This document shows, in pieces, positions 49,997-59,805 of a stretch of 64,000 bases of DNA. The translations under genes and the position numbers were made by a program. Source of the DNA: Nocardioides albus (GTDB lineage: Bacteria; Actinomycetota; Actinomycetes; Propionibacteriales; Nocardioidaceae); NCBI RefSeq assembly GCF_014648255.1, contig NZ_BMQT01000015.1, forward strand, positions 62,001 to 126,000, written 5' to 3'. Within the stretch, counting starts at the first letter, position 1. Every line of letters starts with the position of its first letter. A model generated the notes under the pieces. It saw only the letters and a list, made by a program, of their open reading frames with translations. It searched no databases and was not told where the DNA came from.

Positions 49997-50023
49997 CTTG
50001 CACTCTCTGGGGTCGAGTGCTAA
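49997..50023 (+). promoter_or_regulatory. CIRCE element 1 upstream of groEL
   Basis: CTTGCACTC, nine bases, GAGTGCTAA. The right half matches the CIRCE consensus fully and the left half at seven of nine positions. It is the HrcA operator for heat-shock control. Confidence 0.9.
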
Positions 50024-50031
50024 ACATGAAG

Positions 50032-50058
50032 CTGGCACTCTTACCATGAGAGTGACAA
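50032..50058 (+). promoter_or_regulatory. CIRCE element 2 upstream of groEL
   Basis: CTGGCACTC, nine bases, GAGTGACAA. Both halves match seven of nine consensus positions. It lies 8 bp after the first element and 129 bp before the groEL ATG; two HrcA dimers could bind side by side. Confidence 0.85.
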
Positions 50059-50187
50059 CAACCGGACCGGTGACGTTGAGGCGTCGCGAGCGGCAGGGAA
50101 GGGTTCTGCCGGGAGTGGCGTCGTCCGTCGCGGGCAACCCATCGGACCGGATCCAACGAACTTCCCAAGTGAAGGATCGCAGGAGCA

Positions 50188-51822
<1,635 letters not shown>

Positions 51823-51878
51823 GGCGCAAGCCGAAGAAGCGATCAGCACAGCTGAGGCTGTCTCGCTAGAGCATCACG

Positions 51879-51909
51879 CAGGTGCCCCCGCCAATGGCGG
51901 GGGCACCTG
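51879..51909 (+). terminator. Terminator after groEL
   Basis: The 14-bp perfect stem CAGGTGCCCCCGCC with an AAT loop and GGCGGGGGCACCTG is followed by TCGTTTTGG. It lies 57 bp after the groEL stop. Confidence 0.9.
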
Positions 51910-51930
51910 TCGTTTTGGTTGCCGCCGGGA

Positions 51931-51993
51931 GATACGACGGGACGTTCTTGCCCGTTACCAGCGGGTAGACCGACCAGAACGTCCCGTCGTATC
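51931..51993. repeat. 18-bp perfect inverted repeat with structured loop
   Basis: GATACGACGGGACGTTCT (51931-51948) and its exact complement (51976-51993) surround 27 bases with an inner CCCG/CGGG hairpin. It may end the minus-strand transcript of the following membrane protein gene, but a 27-nt structured loop is unlike a plain terminator. Confidence 0.7.
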
Positions 51994-52007
51994 GAGAGCT
52001 GCGGGTG

Positions 52008-52571
52008 TCAGGCCGGCAGCCACGAGATCCGCAGGCCGGCCAGGCCGTCGTCGACCGAGCCGGTCGTGGTGAGGTGAAGGACCTGGTTCTCCGGGATCGC
52101 TTCACGGTCGAGGCGGAGGGTGAACGCATCCTCGCTCAGTGCGGTCTCGATCTTCGGGGCCGATCCGTCGGGCCGGTCGGCAGACGACTTCTCGCGTAGC
52201 TTGATGCCCTGCTCGGACCCGGCCGCCGAGTCGAGCGACCCGCCGTCGACGGTCTGGGAGGCAGCTGGGGCGTAGTCGATCTCGGCGGCGAGCCCGTGCT
52301 CACGCAGGGCCTGCTCGAGACCCTTGGCGTCGTCGAGCCGGTAGACCGTCACGACGACATCGTCGCCGGAATCGTCGACGGCGTACGCCGGGGTCGGTCC
52401 CGAGACTGCGAGGAGGACCGCGGTCACGGCAGCGGCAGTCGCAGCAGGTACGGCCGCCCAGCGCCATCGGCGAGCCAGGGTGGAACGGACCGGACCGCGG
52501 GCGGGACCAGGGGTGCGGGTGGCGACGTGCTCACGCAGCTCGGTGAGCAGGGACTGCTCGAAAGTGTTCAT
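52008..52571 (-). CDS. Membrane protein paired with an ECF sigma factor (possible anti-sigma-like partner)
   Basis: The 187-residue protein has a cytoplasmic N-terminus of about 35 residues, one membrane span (about 37-60) and an extracytoplasmic part. It overlaps the upstream sigma gene by 4 bp, the usual arrangement for an anti-sigma factor. No zinc-binding anti-sigma motif (HxxxCxxC) is visible. Its outer part (VVVTVYRLDDAKGLEQALREHG) could sense a signal. The role is inferred from context only. Confidence 0.65.
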   Translation of the reverse strand: MNTFEQSLLTELREHVATRTPGPARGPVRSTLARRWRWAAVPAATAAAVTAVLLAVSGPTPAYAVDDSGDDVVVTVYRLDDAKGLEQALREHGLAAEIDYAPAASQTVDGGSLDSAAGSEQGIKLREKSSADRPDGSAPKIETALSEDAFTLRLDREAIPENQVLHLTTTGSVDDGLAGLRISWLPA

Positions 52572-53125
52572 GTTTGGACCTCCAGGGGAGTGAGATGTGA
52601 CTGGACCCGGGCGCGGCTGCGGTGCAGCCGGACCCGCGCGGTGCCCGGCTTCACCCCCAGCACGGCGGCGGCCTCGGTCACGGAGAGCCCGTCGACCGCG
52701 ACCAGCTCTATCAGCGCTCGGTCGCGACGCGGCAAGGATTCCAAGGCGTCGTAGAGCCTGCGGGACTCACGGGCCGAGTCGATCCGGGACTCGATCGCTG
52801 CCAGCGAGTCCGGGTCGAGGAGGCGGCGGCCGGCTATGCGGCGTACGGCTTCCATGTCCTTCTTCTGGCGGCGGAACTCGGCCGCCACCACGTTGCGGGC
52901 GACGCCGGTGAGCCAGGCGGCGGGTCTGCCGCGGTCGGCTCGGTAGGAGGGTGCGGCGTCGATCGCGGCGAGGAACACCTCGGCGGTCAGGTCCGCGGCC
53001 AGGTGCGGGTCCGCCACCCGTCTGGCCACGAACCTCTGAACGAGGTCGAGGTGCTCGCGATAGAACGTCTCGAACGCGTCGGTGTCCGTGCCGATCCGTC
53101 CGACGTCCGTTTCTGGTCTGCCCAT
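52568..53125 (-). CDS. ECF-family RNA polymerase sigma factor
   Basis: The 185-residue protein has sigma region 2 (FYREHLDLVQRFVARRVADPHLAADLTAEVFLAA split over 22-55, AWLTGVARNVVAAEFRRQ near 69) and region 4.2 (LIELVAVDGLSVTEAAAVLGVKPGTARVRLHRSRAR split over 137-172). It directs RNA polymerase to promoters of its own regulon, probably a response to an external signal. The 4-bp overlap with the membrane protein gene shows they are co-transcribed. Confidence 0.92.
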   Translation of the reverse strand: MGRPETDVGRIGTDTDAFETFYREHLDLVQRFVARRVADPHLAADLTAEVFLAAIDAAPSYRADRGRPAAWLTGVARNVVAAEFRRQKKDMEAVRRIAGRRLLDPDSLAAIESRIDSARESRRLYDALESLPRRDRALIELVAVDGLSVTEAAAVLGVKPGTARVRLHRSRARVQSHLTPLEVQT

Positions 53126-53197
53126 GTCTCCTCTTGGACCCTGGCGCCTTCGACGTTACAGACCTGCGGTCGGGCGTGCCGGACTACGCTCGTGGGC

Positions 53198-54244
53198 ATG
53201 GGTCTGAAGGACGGGCTCGCGGTGCTGGTCGCCGCCTCTCTTCTTGCCGCCTGCGGCGGTGAGCCCGCCGCTGCGCCGTCGTCTCGTGAAGTGGCGCCGT
53301 CGAGCTCGGCGACACCCTCCGCACCGTCCGCGAGCCCGTCGGAGACGCTGCCGCCGGTGACCGACAAGGTCTCGCTCCCGCAGCTGATGCGGGAGGACTT
53401 CCCAGGTGGTCGGGTGAAGATGCTGCGGGAGTCGGGGAGCACGGACGCCTACCGTCGCTTCGAGATCAGCTACCCGAGCGGCCCGCTGACGATCACCGGG
53501 GTGCTCTTCCGGCCGCGTGGCGCGGGGCCGTTCCCCGGGGTGGTCTTCGCCCACGGGCACATCGACCTCGACATCTACGTCACTGGTCAGGGGCTCCGAC
53601 GTGAGCAGGACCGGCTGGCGCGGGAAGGCTATGTCGTTCTGCACACCGACTACCGCGGCCACGCCGGCTCTTCTAGCCCGAAAAATTGGCAGAGTCCGGA
53701 GGGGACCGAGGAGGACGAGAGCCGGCTCGGCTACACCCGGGACACCATCAACGCCGTCCAGGCCATGAAGAGACTCCCGTACGTCGACCCCGACCGCACC
53801 GCGCTGCTCGGCCGTTCCATGGGCGGGGGAGTGGTGATGAACGCGCTCGTCGCCCAGCCGGATCTGGTGCGGGCCGGGGTGACGTACGCATCGGTCTCCT
53901 CCGACATCGTCGACAACATCAACCGGTGGGCGGTGCCGTCGCGGCCTGATGAGGTGGTCCGGCTCTACCGGCAGCACGGCGATCCTGAGACGGAGCCGGA
54001 GTTCTGGGAGGGGCTGTCGGCGCGGACGTACTTCGACCGGATCGAGGTCCCGCTCCAGATGCACCACGGGACCGATGACGAGTCCTGCCCGATCCGGTGG
54101 GCCTACACGACCCGGGATCTGCTGGAGACTGCGGGCGTACGTCAGCGCTTGTGGGTCTACCGAGGTGAGCAGCACGCCTTCGGGCCGCAGTGGGACCTCT
54201 CGATCCGCCGGGTCGTCGGGTTCCTGGACCGGCATCTGGCATGA
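53198..54244 (+). CDS. Secreted alpha/beta-hydrolase lipoprotein
   Basis: At 348 residues it has a lipoprotein signal peptide (SLLAACGG, Cys near 19), a serine/proline-rich linker and an α/β-hydrolase domain of the dipeptidyl-peptidase/esterase type. The oxyanion region is VFAHGHIDLD near 123, the nucleophile lies in LLGRSMGGGVVMN near 206, the acid in HHGTDDESCP near 290 and the catalytic His in GEQHAFG near 325. The substrate, peptide or ester, is unknown. It is divergent from the ECF sigma factor gene, with starts 72 bp apart. Confidence 0.85.
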   Translation: MGLKDGLAVLVAASLLAACGGEPAAAPSSREVAPSSSATPSAPSASPSETLPPVTDKVSLPQLMREDFPGGRVKMLRESGSTDAYRRFEISYPSGPLTITGVLFRPRGAGPFPGVVFAHGHIDLDIYVTGQGLRREQDRLAREGYVVLHTDYRGHAGSSSPKNWQSPEGTEEDESRLGYTRDTINAVQAMKRLPYVDPDRTALLGRSMGGGVVMNALVAQPDLVRAGVTYASVSSDIVDNINRWAVPSRPDEVVRLYRQHGDPETEPEFWEGLSARTYFDRIEVPLQMHHGTDDESCPIRWAYTTRDLLETAGVRQRLWVYRGEQHAFGPQWDLSIRRVVGFLDRHLA

Positions 54245-54536
54245 CCTGACCGGGCGTCGAGAATGGGACAAGAGGTCCATCCATCTGGGGACTTTCGACA
54301 CTGTCTCGACAACAGGTCGGTAACGCAACATTGGTGCTCCACACACAGTGGCCGACTGCGGGGAAGCGTCTGGATCTGGGGGGCTTTGAAGCCCAAGGAA
54401 TATCCGGGTGAAGTTCTGCAGCGGCGGGCGGGGTCAGGGCTCACGAAGTCAGGGCCCCGCCTGCGTGTGTGCCAACCTGTTGCGCGGGTCATCCGGGTCC
54501 CCGGACGGCACCCAGCGATGAGGCATGATGTTGGGC
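54245..54536. other. 292-bp intergenic region
   Basis: No coding sequence is convincing here. It contains a possible hairpin GGCGGGG/CCCCGCC (54427-54433 with 54455-54461) with a direct repeat GTCAGGG on both sides of its loop. A short GGATCT-GGGG tract near 54372 is of no recognised meaning. Confidence 0.5.
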
Positions 54537-55112
54537 ATGAGCGACGACGTCGGAGCGAACACCGGGATGAAGTCGCCGCGGTCACCGTGGCGCTGGGTGG
54601 CGGCCGTCGGAGCCGCTGCGGTCGTGCTCGTCGCGATCGTCGCCTCGTTCGGGCTCCTGGGCTCCGACGACACCGGCGAAGACCCTGCTGCTGCACCTCC
54701 TTCACCGACCGCGACGGTCACCGAGACCGCGCCGGTCCCGTCTGGGTCCGCTTCTGCCGGAGGGCCGGCGGCGACCGAGCTGACCGTCGTCGCGGACGCC
54801 GCCCGCTGCATCCCGCCGACGTCGAAGTGGCTCTCCCAGAACGCCGCGCTGGCCTTCGAGGGCACCGTGGAGAGCATGACGAAGGACGAAGCCGTGCTGC
54901 GGGTGAAGACGTGGATGTACGCCGACGGTTTCGGTGGCACCGACACCGTCCGGGTCGTCCTGCCGGCCCCGAGCACGATCCCGATGCCCGAGTTCGAGAA
55001 GGGCAAGGACTACCTGGTCGCAGCCAAGGGCGATGCCAAGGTCATCGGCTGTGGCTACAGCGACGTCAAGAGCGCGAAGCTGCAGAAGCTCTACACCGCC
55101 GCGTTCAAGTGA
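54537..55112 (+). CDS. Hypothetical membrane-anchored protein
   Basis: This 191-residue protein has one N-terminal span (about 20-42), then a threonine/proline-rich linker and a small domain with two cysteines (ARCIPPTSKWL near 88 and VIGCGYSDVKSAKL near 175) that may form a disulfide outside the cell. I do not recognise the fold (a short OB-like β-barrel would fit FEGTVESMTKDEAVLRVKTW). It overlaps the mocA-like gene as GTGA, so it belongs to the cox-type operon by position. ATG 54525 is an alternative start. Confidence 0.65.
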   Translation: MSDDVGANTGMKSPRSPWRWVAAVGAAAVVLVAIVASFGLLGSDDTGEDPAAAPPSPTATVTETAPVPSGSASAGGPAATELTVVADAARCIPPTSKWLSQNAALAFEGTVESMTKDEAVLRVKTWMYADGFGGTDTVRVVLPAPSTIPMPEFEKGKDYLVAAKGDAKVIGCGYSDVKSAKLQKLYTAAFK

Positions 55113-55657
55113 CGATGGTCGCCGGCCTGCTCCTGGCCGCCGGCGCGGGTCGGCGGATGGGCATGCCCAAGGCGCTGGTCGACGACTGGCTGGTGCGGTC
55201 GATCGCAGTGCTGCGCGAGGGCGGCTGTGACGACGTGGTCGTGGTGCTGGGGGCGTCCGCCGAGGAGGCTCGGGAGCGGCTTGCGGCCGATCAGCGGGTC
55301 ATCGTCGCTGAGGGCTGGGACGAGGGGATGGGGGTCTCGCTGCGGGCCGGTCTGGATTCGCTCGAGGCCGACGTCGAGGCTGCCGTGGTTCATCTGGTCG
55401 ATCTTCCGGATGTCGGGGCTGATGTGGTGCGCCGGGTGATCCTGACGAGCTCGACCACCGAGGCGGCCGAAGAGCTGGCCCGGGCGGCGTACGACGGGGT
55501 CCCAGGGCATCCTGTGCTGATCGGCCGCGCCCACTGGGCGGGGGTCGTCGAGGCGGCCGTCGGCGACCAAGGCGCCCGGGGCTACCTGAAGACCCGCGAC
55601 GTACGCCTGGTCGAGTGCGGCGACCTCGCCGGCGGCGACGACGTCGACCGCCGGTGA
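55109..55657 (+). CDS. MocA-like nucleotidyltransferase (molybdenum cofactor cytidylyltransferase family)
   Basis: The 182-residue protein opens with the NTP-binding loop GLLLAAGAGRRMGMPKALV (about 5-23) and carries VHLVDLPDVGADVVRR near 91 for the metal-binding aspartates; PGHPVLIGRAHW near 131 is the conserved MocA strand. It probably converts molybdenum cofactor to the cytosine dinucleotide used by xanthine-dehydrogenase-type enzymes, in line with the hydroxylase genes downstream. The start is the GTG of a GTGA overlap; ATG 55115 is close. Confidence 0.82.
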   Translation: MTMVAGLLLAAGAGRRMGMPKALVDDWLVRSIAVLREGGCDDVVVVLGASAEEARERLAADQRVIVAEGWDEGMGVSLRAGLDSLEADVEAAVVHLVDLPDVGADVVRRVILTSSTTEAAEELARAAYDGVPGHPVLIGRAHWAGVVEAAVGDQGARGYLKTRDVRLVECGDLAGGDDVDRR

Positions 55658-55824
55658 AGGAATGTTCGTTCGGCGGATTCCGGTGAAGGAATGTTCGTTC
55701 GGCGGAATCCGGTGAAGGAATGTTCGTTCGGTCGATTCCGGTGAAGGAATGTTCGTTCGGTCGATTCCGGTGAAGGAACGTTCGTTCGGCCCATCCCGGT
55801 GAACGAACGTTCGTTCACCCCGCA
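55651..55824. repeat. Six-unit tandem array of a 29-bp repeat upstream of moxR
   Basis: Units begin at 55651, 55680, 55709, 55738, 55767 and 55796 with CCGGTGAAGGAATGTTCGTT and a variable end. Units 1-4 are almost identical; unit 5 has AACG for AATG; unit 6 is CCGGTGAACGAACGTTCGTT, so it holds the perfect palindrome GAACGAACGTTCGTTC inside a 22-bp palindrome (55798-55819). The first unit includes the stop of the mocA-like gene. There are no spacers. Confidence 0.92.
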
Positions 55825-55873
55825 TCGGGCCGTCCCAACCCGCAGCCAACGCTCCGCGTTCTACGCTCAGGAC

Positions 55874-56752
55874 ATGGACCTGACGCCCCGGGAGATCGCT
55901 GAGCGCCTGGCGGCGACCGGATACCTGGCCGATCCGGAGCTGGCGACCGTGACGTTTCTCGGGCTGAAGATGCAGCGGCCGCTGCTGCTCGAGGGTGAGC
56001 CCGGGACCGGGAAGACCGCGCTCGCGGAGGCCGTCGCCGAGGCGCTCGACCTGCCGTTGGTGAGGCTGCAGTGCTACGAGGGGATCGACGCCACCCAGGC
56101 GCTCTACGACTGGGACTTCGCCCGCCAGATCCTCCATCTGCGCGCCCTCGAGGCGTCCGGCAGCGCGGGCGAGGTCGAGGAGGCCGAGAAGTCCCTCTAC
56201 GACGAGCGGTTCCTGCTCGCCCGACCTGTGCTGGCCGCGCTGCGACAGGCGCCGTCGGTGCTGCTCGTCGACGAGATCGACCGGGCCGACGACGAGTTCG
56301 AGGCGTTCCTGCTGGAGGTGCTGTCCACCTATCGGGTGACGATCCCGGAGTTCGGGACGGTGGCGGCCGTGGTCCCGCCGATCGTCGTGCTCACCTCCAA
56401 CCGCACCCGCGAGCTCCACGACGCGCTCAAGCGCCGCTGCCTCTACCACTGGATCGACCACCCGGGGCTGGAGCGCGAGATCGAGATCGTACGCAGCCGG
56501 GCCCCCGAGGTCGCCGACGAGCTCGCCCGCCAGGTCGTCACCGTGGTCCAGCAGCTGCGCAGTGCCGAGGGCGCGAGCGCACTGCTCAAGCCGCCGGGAG
56601 TCGCCGAGACGCTCGACTGGGCGCGCGCCCTGCACCACCTCGGCTCGATCGAGATGGACCTGGAGGCCGCCGCGGCCACCCTCGGCGCGCTCGTGAAGCA
56701 TCGCGAGGACGCTGACCGCGTCCGGGCCGCCCTGGACCGGCTGCTGACGTGA
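55874..56752 (+). CDS. MoxR-family AAA ATPase (CoxD-like)
   Basis: The 292-residue AAA+ protein has Walker A LLEGEPGTGKTALAEAVA near 45, Walker B VLLVDEIDRADDEFEAFLLEVLS near 135 and sensor 1 VLTSNRTRELHDALKRRCLYHW near 172. In cox clusters CoxD is needed to insert sulfur and copper in the active site of CO dehydrogenase; other MoxR proteins are chaperones. ATG 55874 fits the family. The stop overlaps the VWA gene as GTGA. The 29-bp array lies upstream. Confidence 0.9.
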   Translation: MDLTPREIAERLAATGYLADPELATVTFLGLKMQRPLLLEGEPGTGKTALAEAVAEALDLPLVRLQCYEGIDATQALYDWDFARQILHLRALEASGSAGEVEEAEKSLYDERFLLARPVLAALRQAPSVLLVDEIDRADDEFEAFLLEVLSTYRVTIPEFGTVAAVVPPIVVLTSNRTRELHDALKRRCLYHWIDHPGLEREIEIVRSRAPEVADELARQVVTVVQQLRSAEGASALLKPPGVAETLDWARALHHLGSIEMDLEAAAATLGALVKHREDADRVRAALDRLLT

Positions 56753-57861
56753 CTGCACACGACGGGCCGGAGATCCTGCTCGGCTTCACCCGCGCGCTCA
56801 GAGCGGCAGGCGTGCCGGTGACCCAGGACCGCGCCCACGGATTCCTGGAGGCGACCGCGATCGTCGGTGCGGGCGATCCGATCGCGACCTACACCGCGGG
56901 ACGAGCGACGTTGTGCGCCGGCCCGGACGACCTGCAGCGCTACGACCAGGTCTTCGAGGCCTGGTTCGGGTCGACGGTGACGCTGCCGAAGCCGCAGGGG
57001 CCGCCGCGTACGGTCTCGGTCTTCTCCGCCCTGCCCGAGACCGAGCCGCAGCCGAGGGAGGGCGAGGACGAGGGTGCCGGCGACGTCGTCCGGGCCCAGG
57101 CCAGCGACATCGAGACCCTGCGTCACCGCGACGTCGCCGACCTCAACCCGATCGAGCAGGAGCGGGTGGCCGCACTGATCGCGCGGCTCCGACCGCGGAC
57201 CCCGCGGAGAAGGACCCCGCGGCAGGATCCCTGGCGGCGAGGGCGCGTCGATGCCCACCGGACTCTGCGCGCCAGCCTGCGACACCTCGGCGAACCGGCC
57301 AGGATCCACTACCGCAGGCGCGGCGAGCGGCCGCGCCGCGTCGTGTGGCTGATCGACGTGTCCGGGTCGATGAGCTCCTATGCGGACGTCTTGCTGCGAG
57401 TCGCCCACCGGGTGGTCTCGACGAGCTCTACCACGAGGGGTGGCGCGGTGTTCACGATGGGGACCCGGCTCACCGACGTCACCCGCGCGCTGCGCCACCG
57501 CGACCCCGACCGCGCACTCGTCGCGGCCGGCGAGACGGTGCCCGACTGGTCGGGCGGGACCAGGCTCGGTGACGACCTGCAGGCGTTCCTGCGGCGACAC
57601 CAGGGGCTGGCCAGGGGCGCGGTGGTGATCATCGCGAGCGATGGCTGGGAGCGCGGTGACCCGACGCTGCTCGAGGAGCAGACGGCGAGGCTGCATCGTC
57701 TCGCTCATCGGGTGGTGTGGGCCAACCCACACCGTGGCAAGGTTGGATATGAACCGCTGCAGCGAGGCATCGTCGCGGTGCTGCCGCACGTGGACGACTT
57801 CGTCGCCGGACATTCGCTGGCGACGTACGAGGAGCTGGTGGAGGTGATCGCGCGTGCGTGA
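56749..57861 (+). CDS. VWA-domain protein (CoxE-like)
   Basis: At 370 residues it has the CoxE pattern: an N-terminal helical part with LLGFTRALRAAGVPVTQDRA, the central RRTPRQDPWRRGRVDAHRTLRASLRH near 160, and a C-terminal von Willebrand A domain with the MIDAS motif WLIDVSGSMSSYADVLL near 200 and a threonine in TRLGDD near 270. It works with the MoxR ATPase in maturing molybdenum hydroxylases. It overlaps both neighbours (GTGA, then 8 bp). Confidence 0.88.
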   Translation: MTAHDGPEILLGFTRALRAAGVPVTQDRAHGFLEATAIVGAGDPIATYTAGRATLCAGPDDLQRYDQVFEAWFGSTVTLPKPQGPPRTVSVFSALPETEPQPREGEDEGAGDVVRAQASDIETLRHRDVADLNPIEQERVAALIARLRPRTPRRRTPRQDPWRRGRVDAHRTLRASLRHLGEPARIHYRRRGERPRRVVWLIDVSGSMSSYADVLLRVAHRVVSTSSTTRGGAVFTMGTRLTDVTRALRHRDPDRALVAAGETVPDWSGGTRLGDDLQAFLRRHQGLARGAVVIIASDGWERGDPTLLEEQTARLHRLAHRVVWANPHRGKVGYEPLQRGIVAVLPHVDDFVAGHSLATYEELVEVIARA

Positions 57862-58975
57862 CGTACTCGACGATCTGATGAAGTGGTGGGAATCCGGCGA
57901 GACCGTGGCCGTGGCCACCGTGGTGGCGACGTTCCAGTCAGCCCCGAGGCCGCCGGGCGCCTCGATGCTCGTCGGCCCCGACGAGACCGCGGTCGGCTCG
58001 GTCTCGGGCGGATGCGTGGAGGGCGCCGTCTACGAGGTCGCCCGCGAGGTGGCCGCCACCGGCGCCCCTGAGCTCAACCGCTACGGCGTCTCCGACGACG
58101 ACGCCTTCTCCGTCGGCCTGACCTGCGGCGGGATCCTGGACGTCTTCGTCGAGAAGGTGTCGAAGGGGACCTTCCCCGAGCTCGGCGAGCTCGCCGAGGA
58201 CGTACGCAGCGGCAGCCCGATCGCCCTGGCCACCGTCATCGAGCACCCCGACCCCGAGATCCTCGGGCGCCGCGTCCTCATCCGCCCCGAGGGGGTCAAG
58301 GGGTCGCTGGGAAGCTCCCGGATGGACGACGCCGTCCACGACGACGCGCTGGGGCTCTTGGCCCACGGCACCAACCAGACCCTGAGCTATGGCATCGATG
58401 GTGAGCGCCGCGGCGAAGGCATGCGGGTCTTCGTCTGGTCCTTCGCGCCCAAGCCCAGGATGCTCGTCTTCGGCGCGATCGACTTCGCCGCCGCCGTCGC
58501 CCGCGTCGGTGCGTTCCTCGGCTATCACGTCACCGTCTGCGACGCCCGCCCGGTCTTCGCCACCAACTCGCGCTTCCCCGAGGCCGACGAGGTCGTCGTC
58601 GACTGGCCCCACCGCTTCCTGAACCAGGAGGTCGAGGCCGGACGCATCGACCAGCGCACCGTGATCGCCGTCCTCACCCACGACCCGAAGTTCGACGTAC
58701 CTCTGCTCGAGGTCGCCCTCCGCCTCCCCGACATCGCCTACGTCGGCGCGATGGGCTCTCGTCGCACCCACGACGACCGCCTCGCCCGCTTGCGCGAGGC
58801 CGGCCTCACCGACGAGGAGATCGCCCGGCTGAGCAGCCCCATCGGTCTCGACCTCGGCGCCCGTACGCCGGAGGAGACCGCCATCTCCATCGCCGCCGAG
58901 ATCATCGCCGGCCGCTGGGGCGGCTCCGGCGAGCGCCTGGCCGCCACCACCGGACGAATCCACGAAGACCGCTAG
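57854..58975 (+). CDS. XdhC-family molybdenum hydroxylase maturation factor (CoxF-like)
   Basis: The 373-residue protein has the XdhC N-terminal domain (ATVVATFQSAPRPPGASMLV near 20, GSVSGGCVEGAVYE near 50, GLTCGGILDVFVE near 84) and the Rossmann-like XdhC_C domain (VFGAIDFAAAVARVGAFLGY near 205, VDWPHRFLN, and YVGAMGSRRTHDDRLARLREAG near 296). XdhC binds and sulfurates the molybdenum cofactor and hands it to the apoenzyme. GTG 57854 starts inside the VWA gene. Confidence 0.9.
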   Translation: MRDVLDDLMKWWESGETVAVATVVATFQSAPRPPGASMLVGPDETAVGSVSGGCVEGAVYEVAREVAATGAPELNRYGVSDDDAFSVGLTCGGILDVFVEKVSKGTFPELGELAEDVRSGSPIALATVIEHPDPEILGRRVLIRPEGVKGSLGSSRMDDAVHDDALGLLAHGTNQTLSYGIDGERRGEGMRVFVWSFAPKPRMLVFGAIDFAAAVARVGAFLGYHVTVCDARPVFATNSRFPEADEVVVDWPHRFLNQEVEAGRIDQRTVIAVLTHDPKFDVPLLEVALRLPDIAYVGAMGSRRTHDDRLARLREAGLTDEEIARLSSPIGLDLGARTPEETAISIAAEIIAGRWGGSGERLAATTGRIHEDR

Positions 58976-59010
58976 GCAAAATCCGCGATCTCCTTTGTTA
59001 CGGTCGAAGC

Positions 59011-59796
59011 GTGAAGAGAACCTGGCAGATCGGCAATGTTCTCGCGCTCATCTTTGCGCTTGTGGCCAACGTCCTGACCGGTGCACAGATTCTCGATCTG
59101 CCACCGATCGGCGAGATATCGGACAGATACGCCACCTATCTGACCCCGGCCGGATACGCGTTCTCGATCTGGACTCTCATCTATCTGCTGCTGGTCGTCT
59201 TCGCTGTCTATCAGGCGAGGGATCTCCGTGACCCGCGCGATGACAACGACACCCCACAGCTGCTCGGGCCGCTGTTCGTCATCGCCAGCATCTGCAACGG
59301 GCTGTGGACCTTCGTCTTCGTGAACGAATGGATCGGGCTCTCCGTCGTCATCCTGCTGCTCCTCACCGCATCGCTCTATGCCGCGCTGTGGCGCCTCGGC
59401 GTAGGCACGACCCGGCCGTCCACAAGGGACTTCCTCATGGTCTGGCTGCCACTGATGCTCTACACGGGCTGGGTGACCGCGGCGAGCATCGTCAACATCG
59501 CGACCTACCTCGACTCGAGGGAGGTGACGGTCGGCCCGCTGGCCTCGATCGTGGTGATCGCGGTGCTCACCGTCGCTCTGCTGACGCTTCTGTTCAAGCG
59601 CAACCTGCGAGAGCTGCTGATCTCCTGCGCCTGGGCGCTGGCCGCGGTCGGTCTCCGCCAGATTCAGCTCTCGCAGAGCACGTCGGTGGCGATCGTGGCG
59701 CTGGTCTGCGCCGGAATCCTGATCCTGGCGATGCTCTTCCACGCGGTTGCTCGCGGACTGTCGTACGACGGCCGCACCGAAAGCGCTCCGGCCTGA
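59011..59796 (+). CDS. TspO/MBR-like membrane protein
   Basis: At 261 residues it has about eight spans. The TspO-like pattern appears in YLTPAGYAFSIWTLIYLLLV near 45-64 and again, weakly, in the middle. True TspO proteins are about 160 residues, so this is a longer relative. Tetrapyrrole or sterol transport is known for the family, but no ligand residues can be confirmed here. It lies between xdhC and the GNAT gene and is not clearly part of the cox unit; there is 35 bp between xdhC and its ATG. Confidence 0.65.
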   Translation: MKRTWQIGNVLALIFALVANVLTGAQILDLPPIGEISDRYATYLTPAGYAFSIWTLIYLLLVVFAVYQARDLRDPRDDNDTPQLLGPLFVIASICNGLWTFVFVNEWIGLSVVILLLLTASLYAALWRLGVGTTRPSTRDFLMVWLPLMLYTGWVTAASIVNIATYLDSREVTVGPLASIVVIAVLTVALLTLLFKRNLRELLISCAWALAAVGLRQIQLSQSTSVAIVALVCAGILILAMLFHAVARGLSYDGRTESAPA

Positions 59797-59805
59797 GCAG
59801 GAGCT

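Noticed and set aside
55582..55818. A minus-strand frame with repeated NERSFTG/ERTFLHR peptides
   Set aside because: It merely reads the 29-bp tandem array in cycling frames; there is no ribosome site or partner, so it is not taken as a gene.
55651..55824. CRISPR array
   Set aside because: The repeats are directly adjacent with no unique spacers and no cas genes are nearby.
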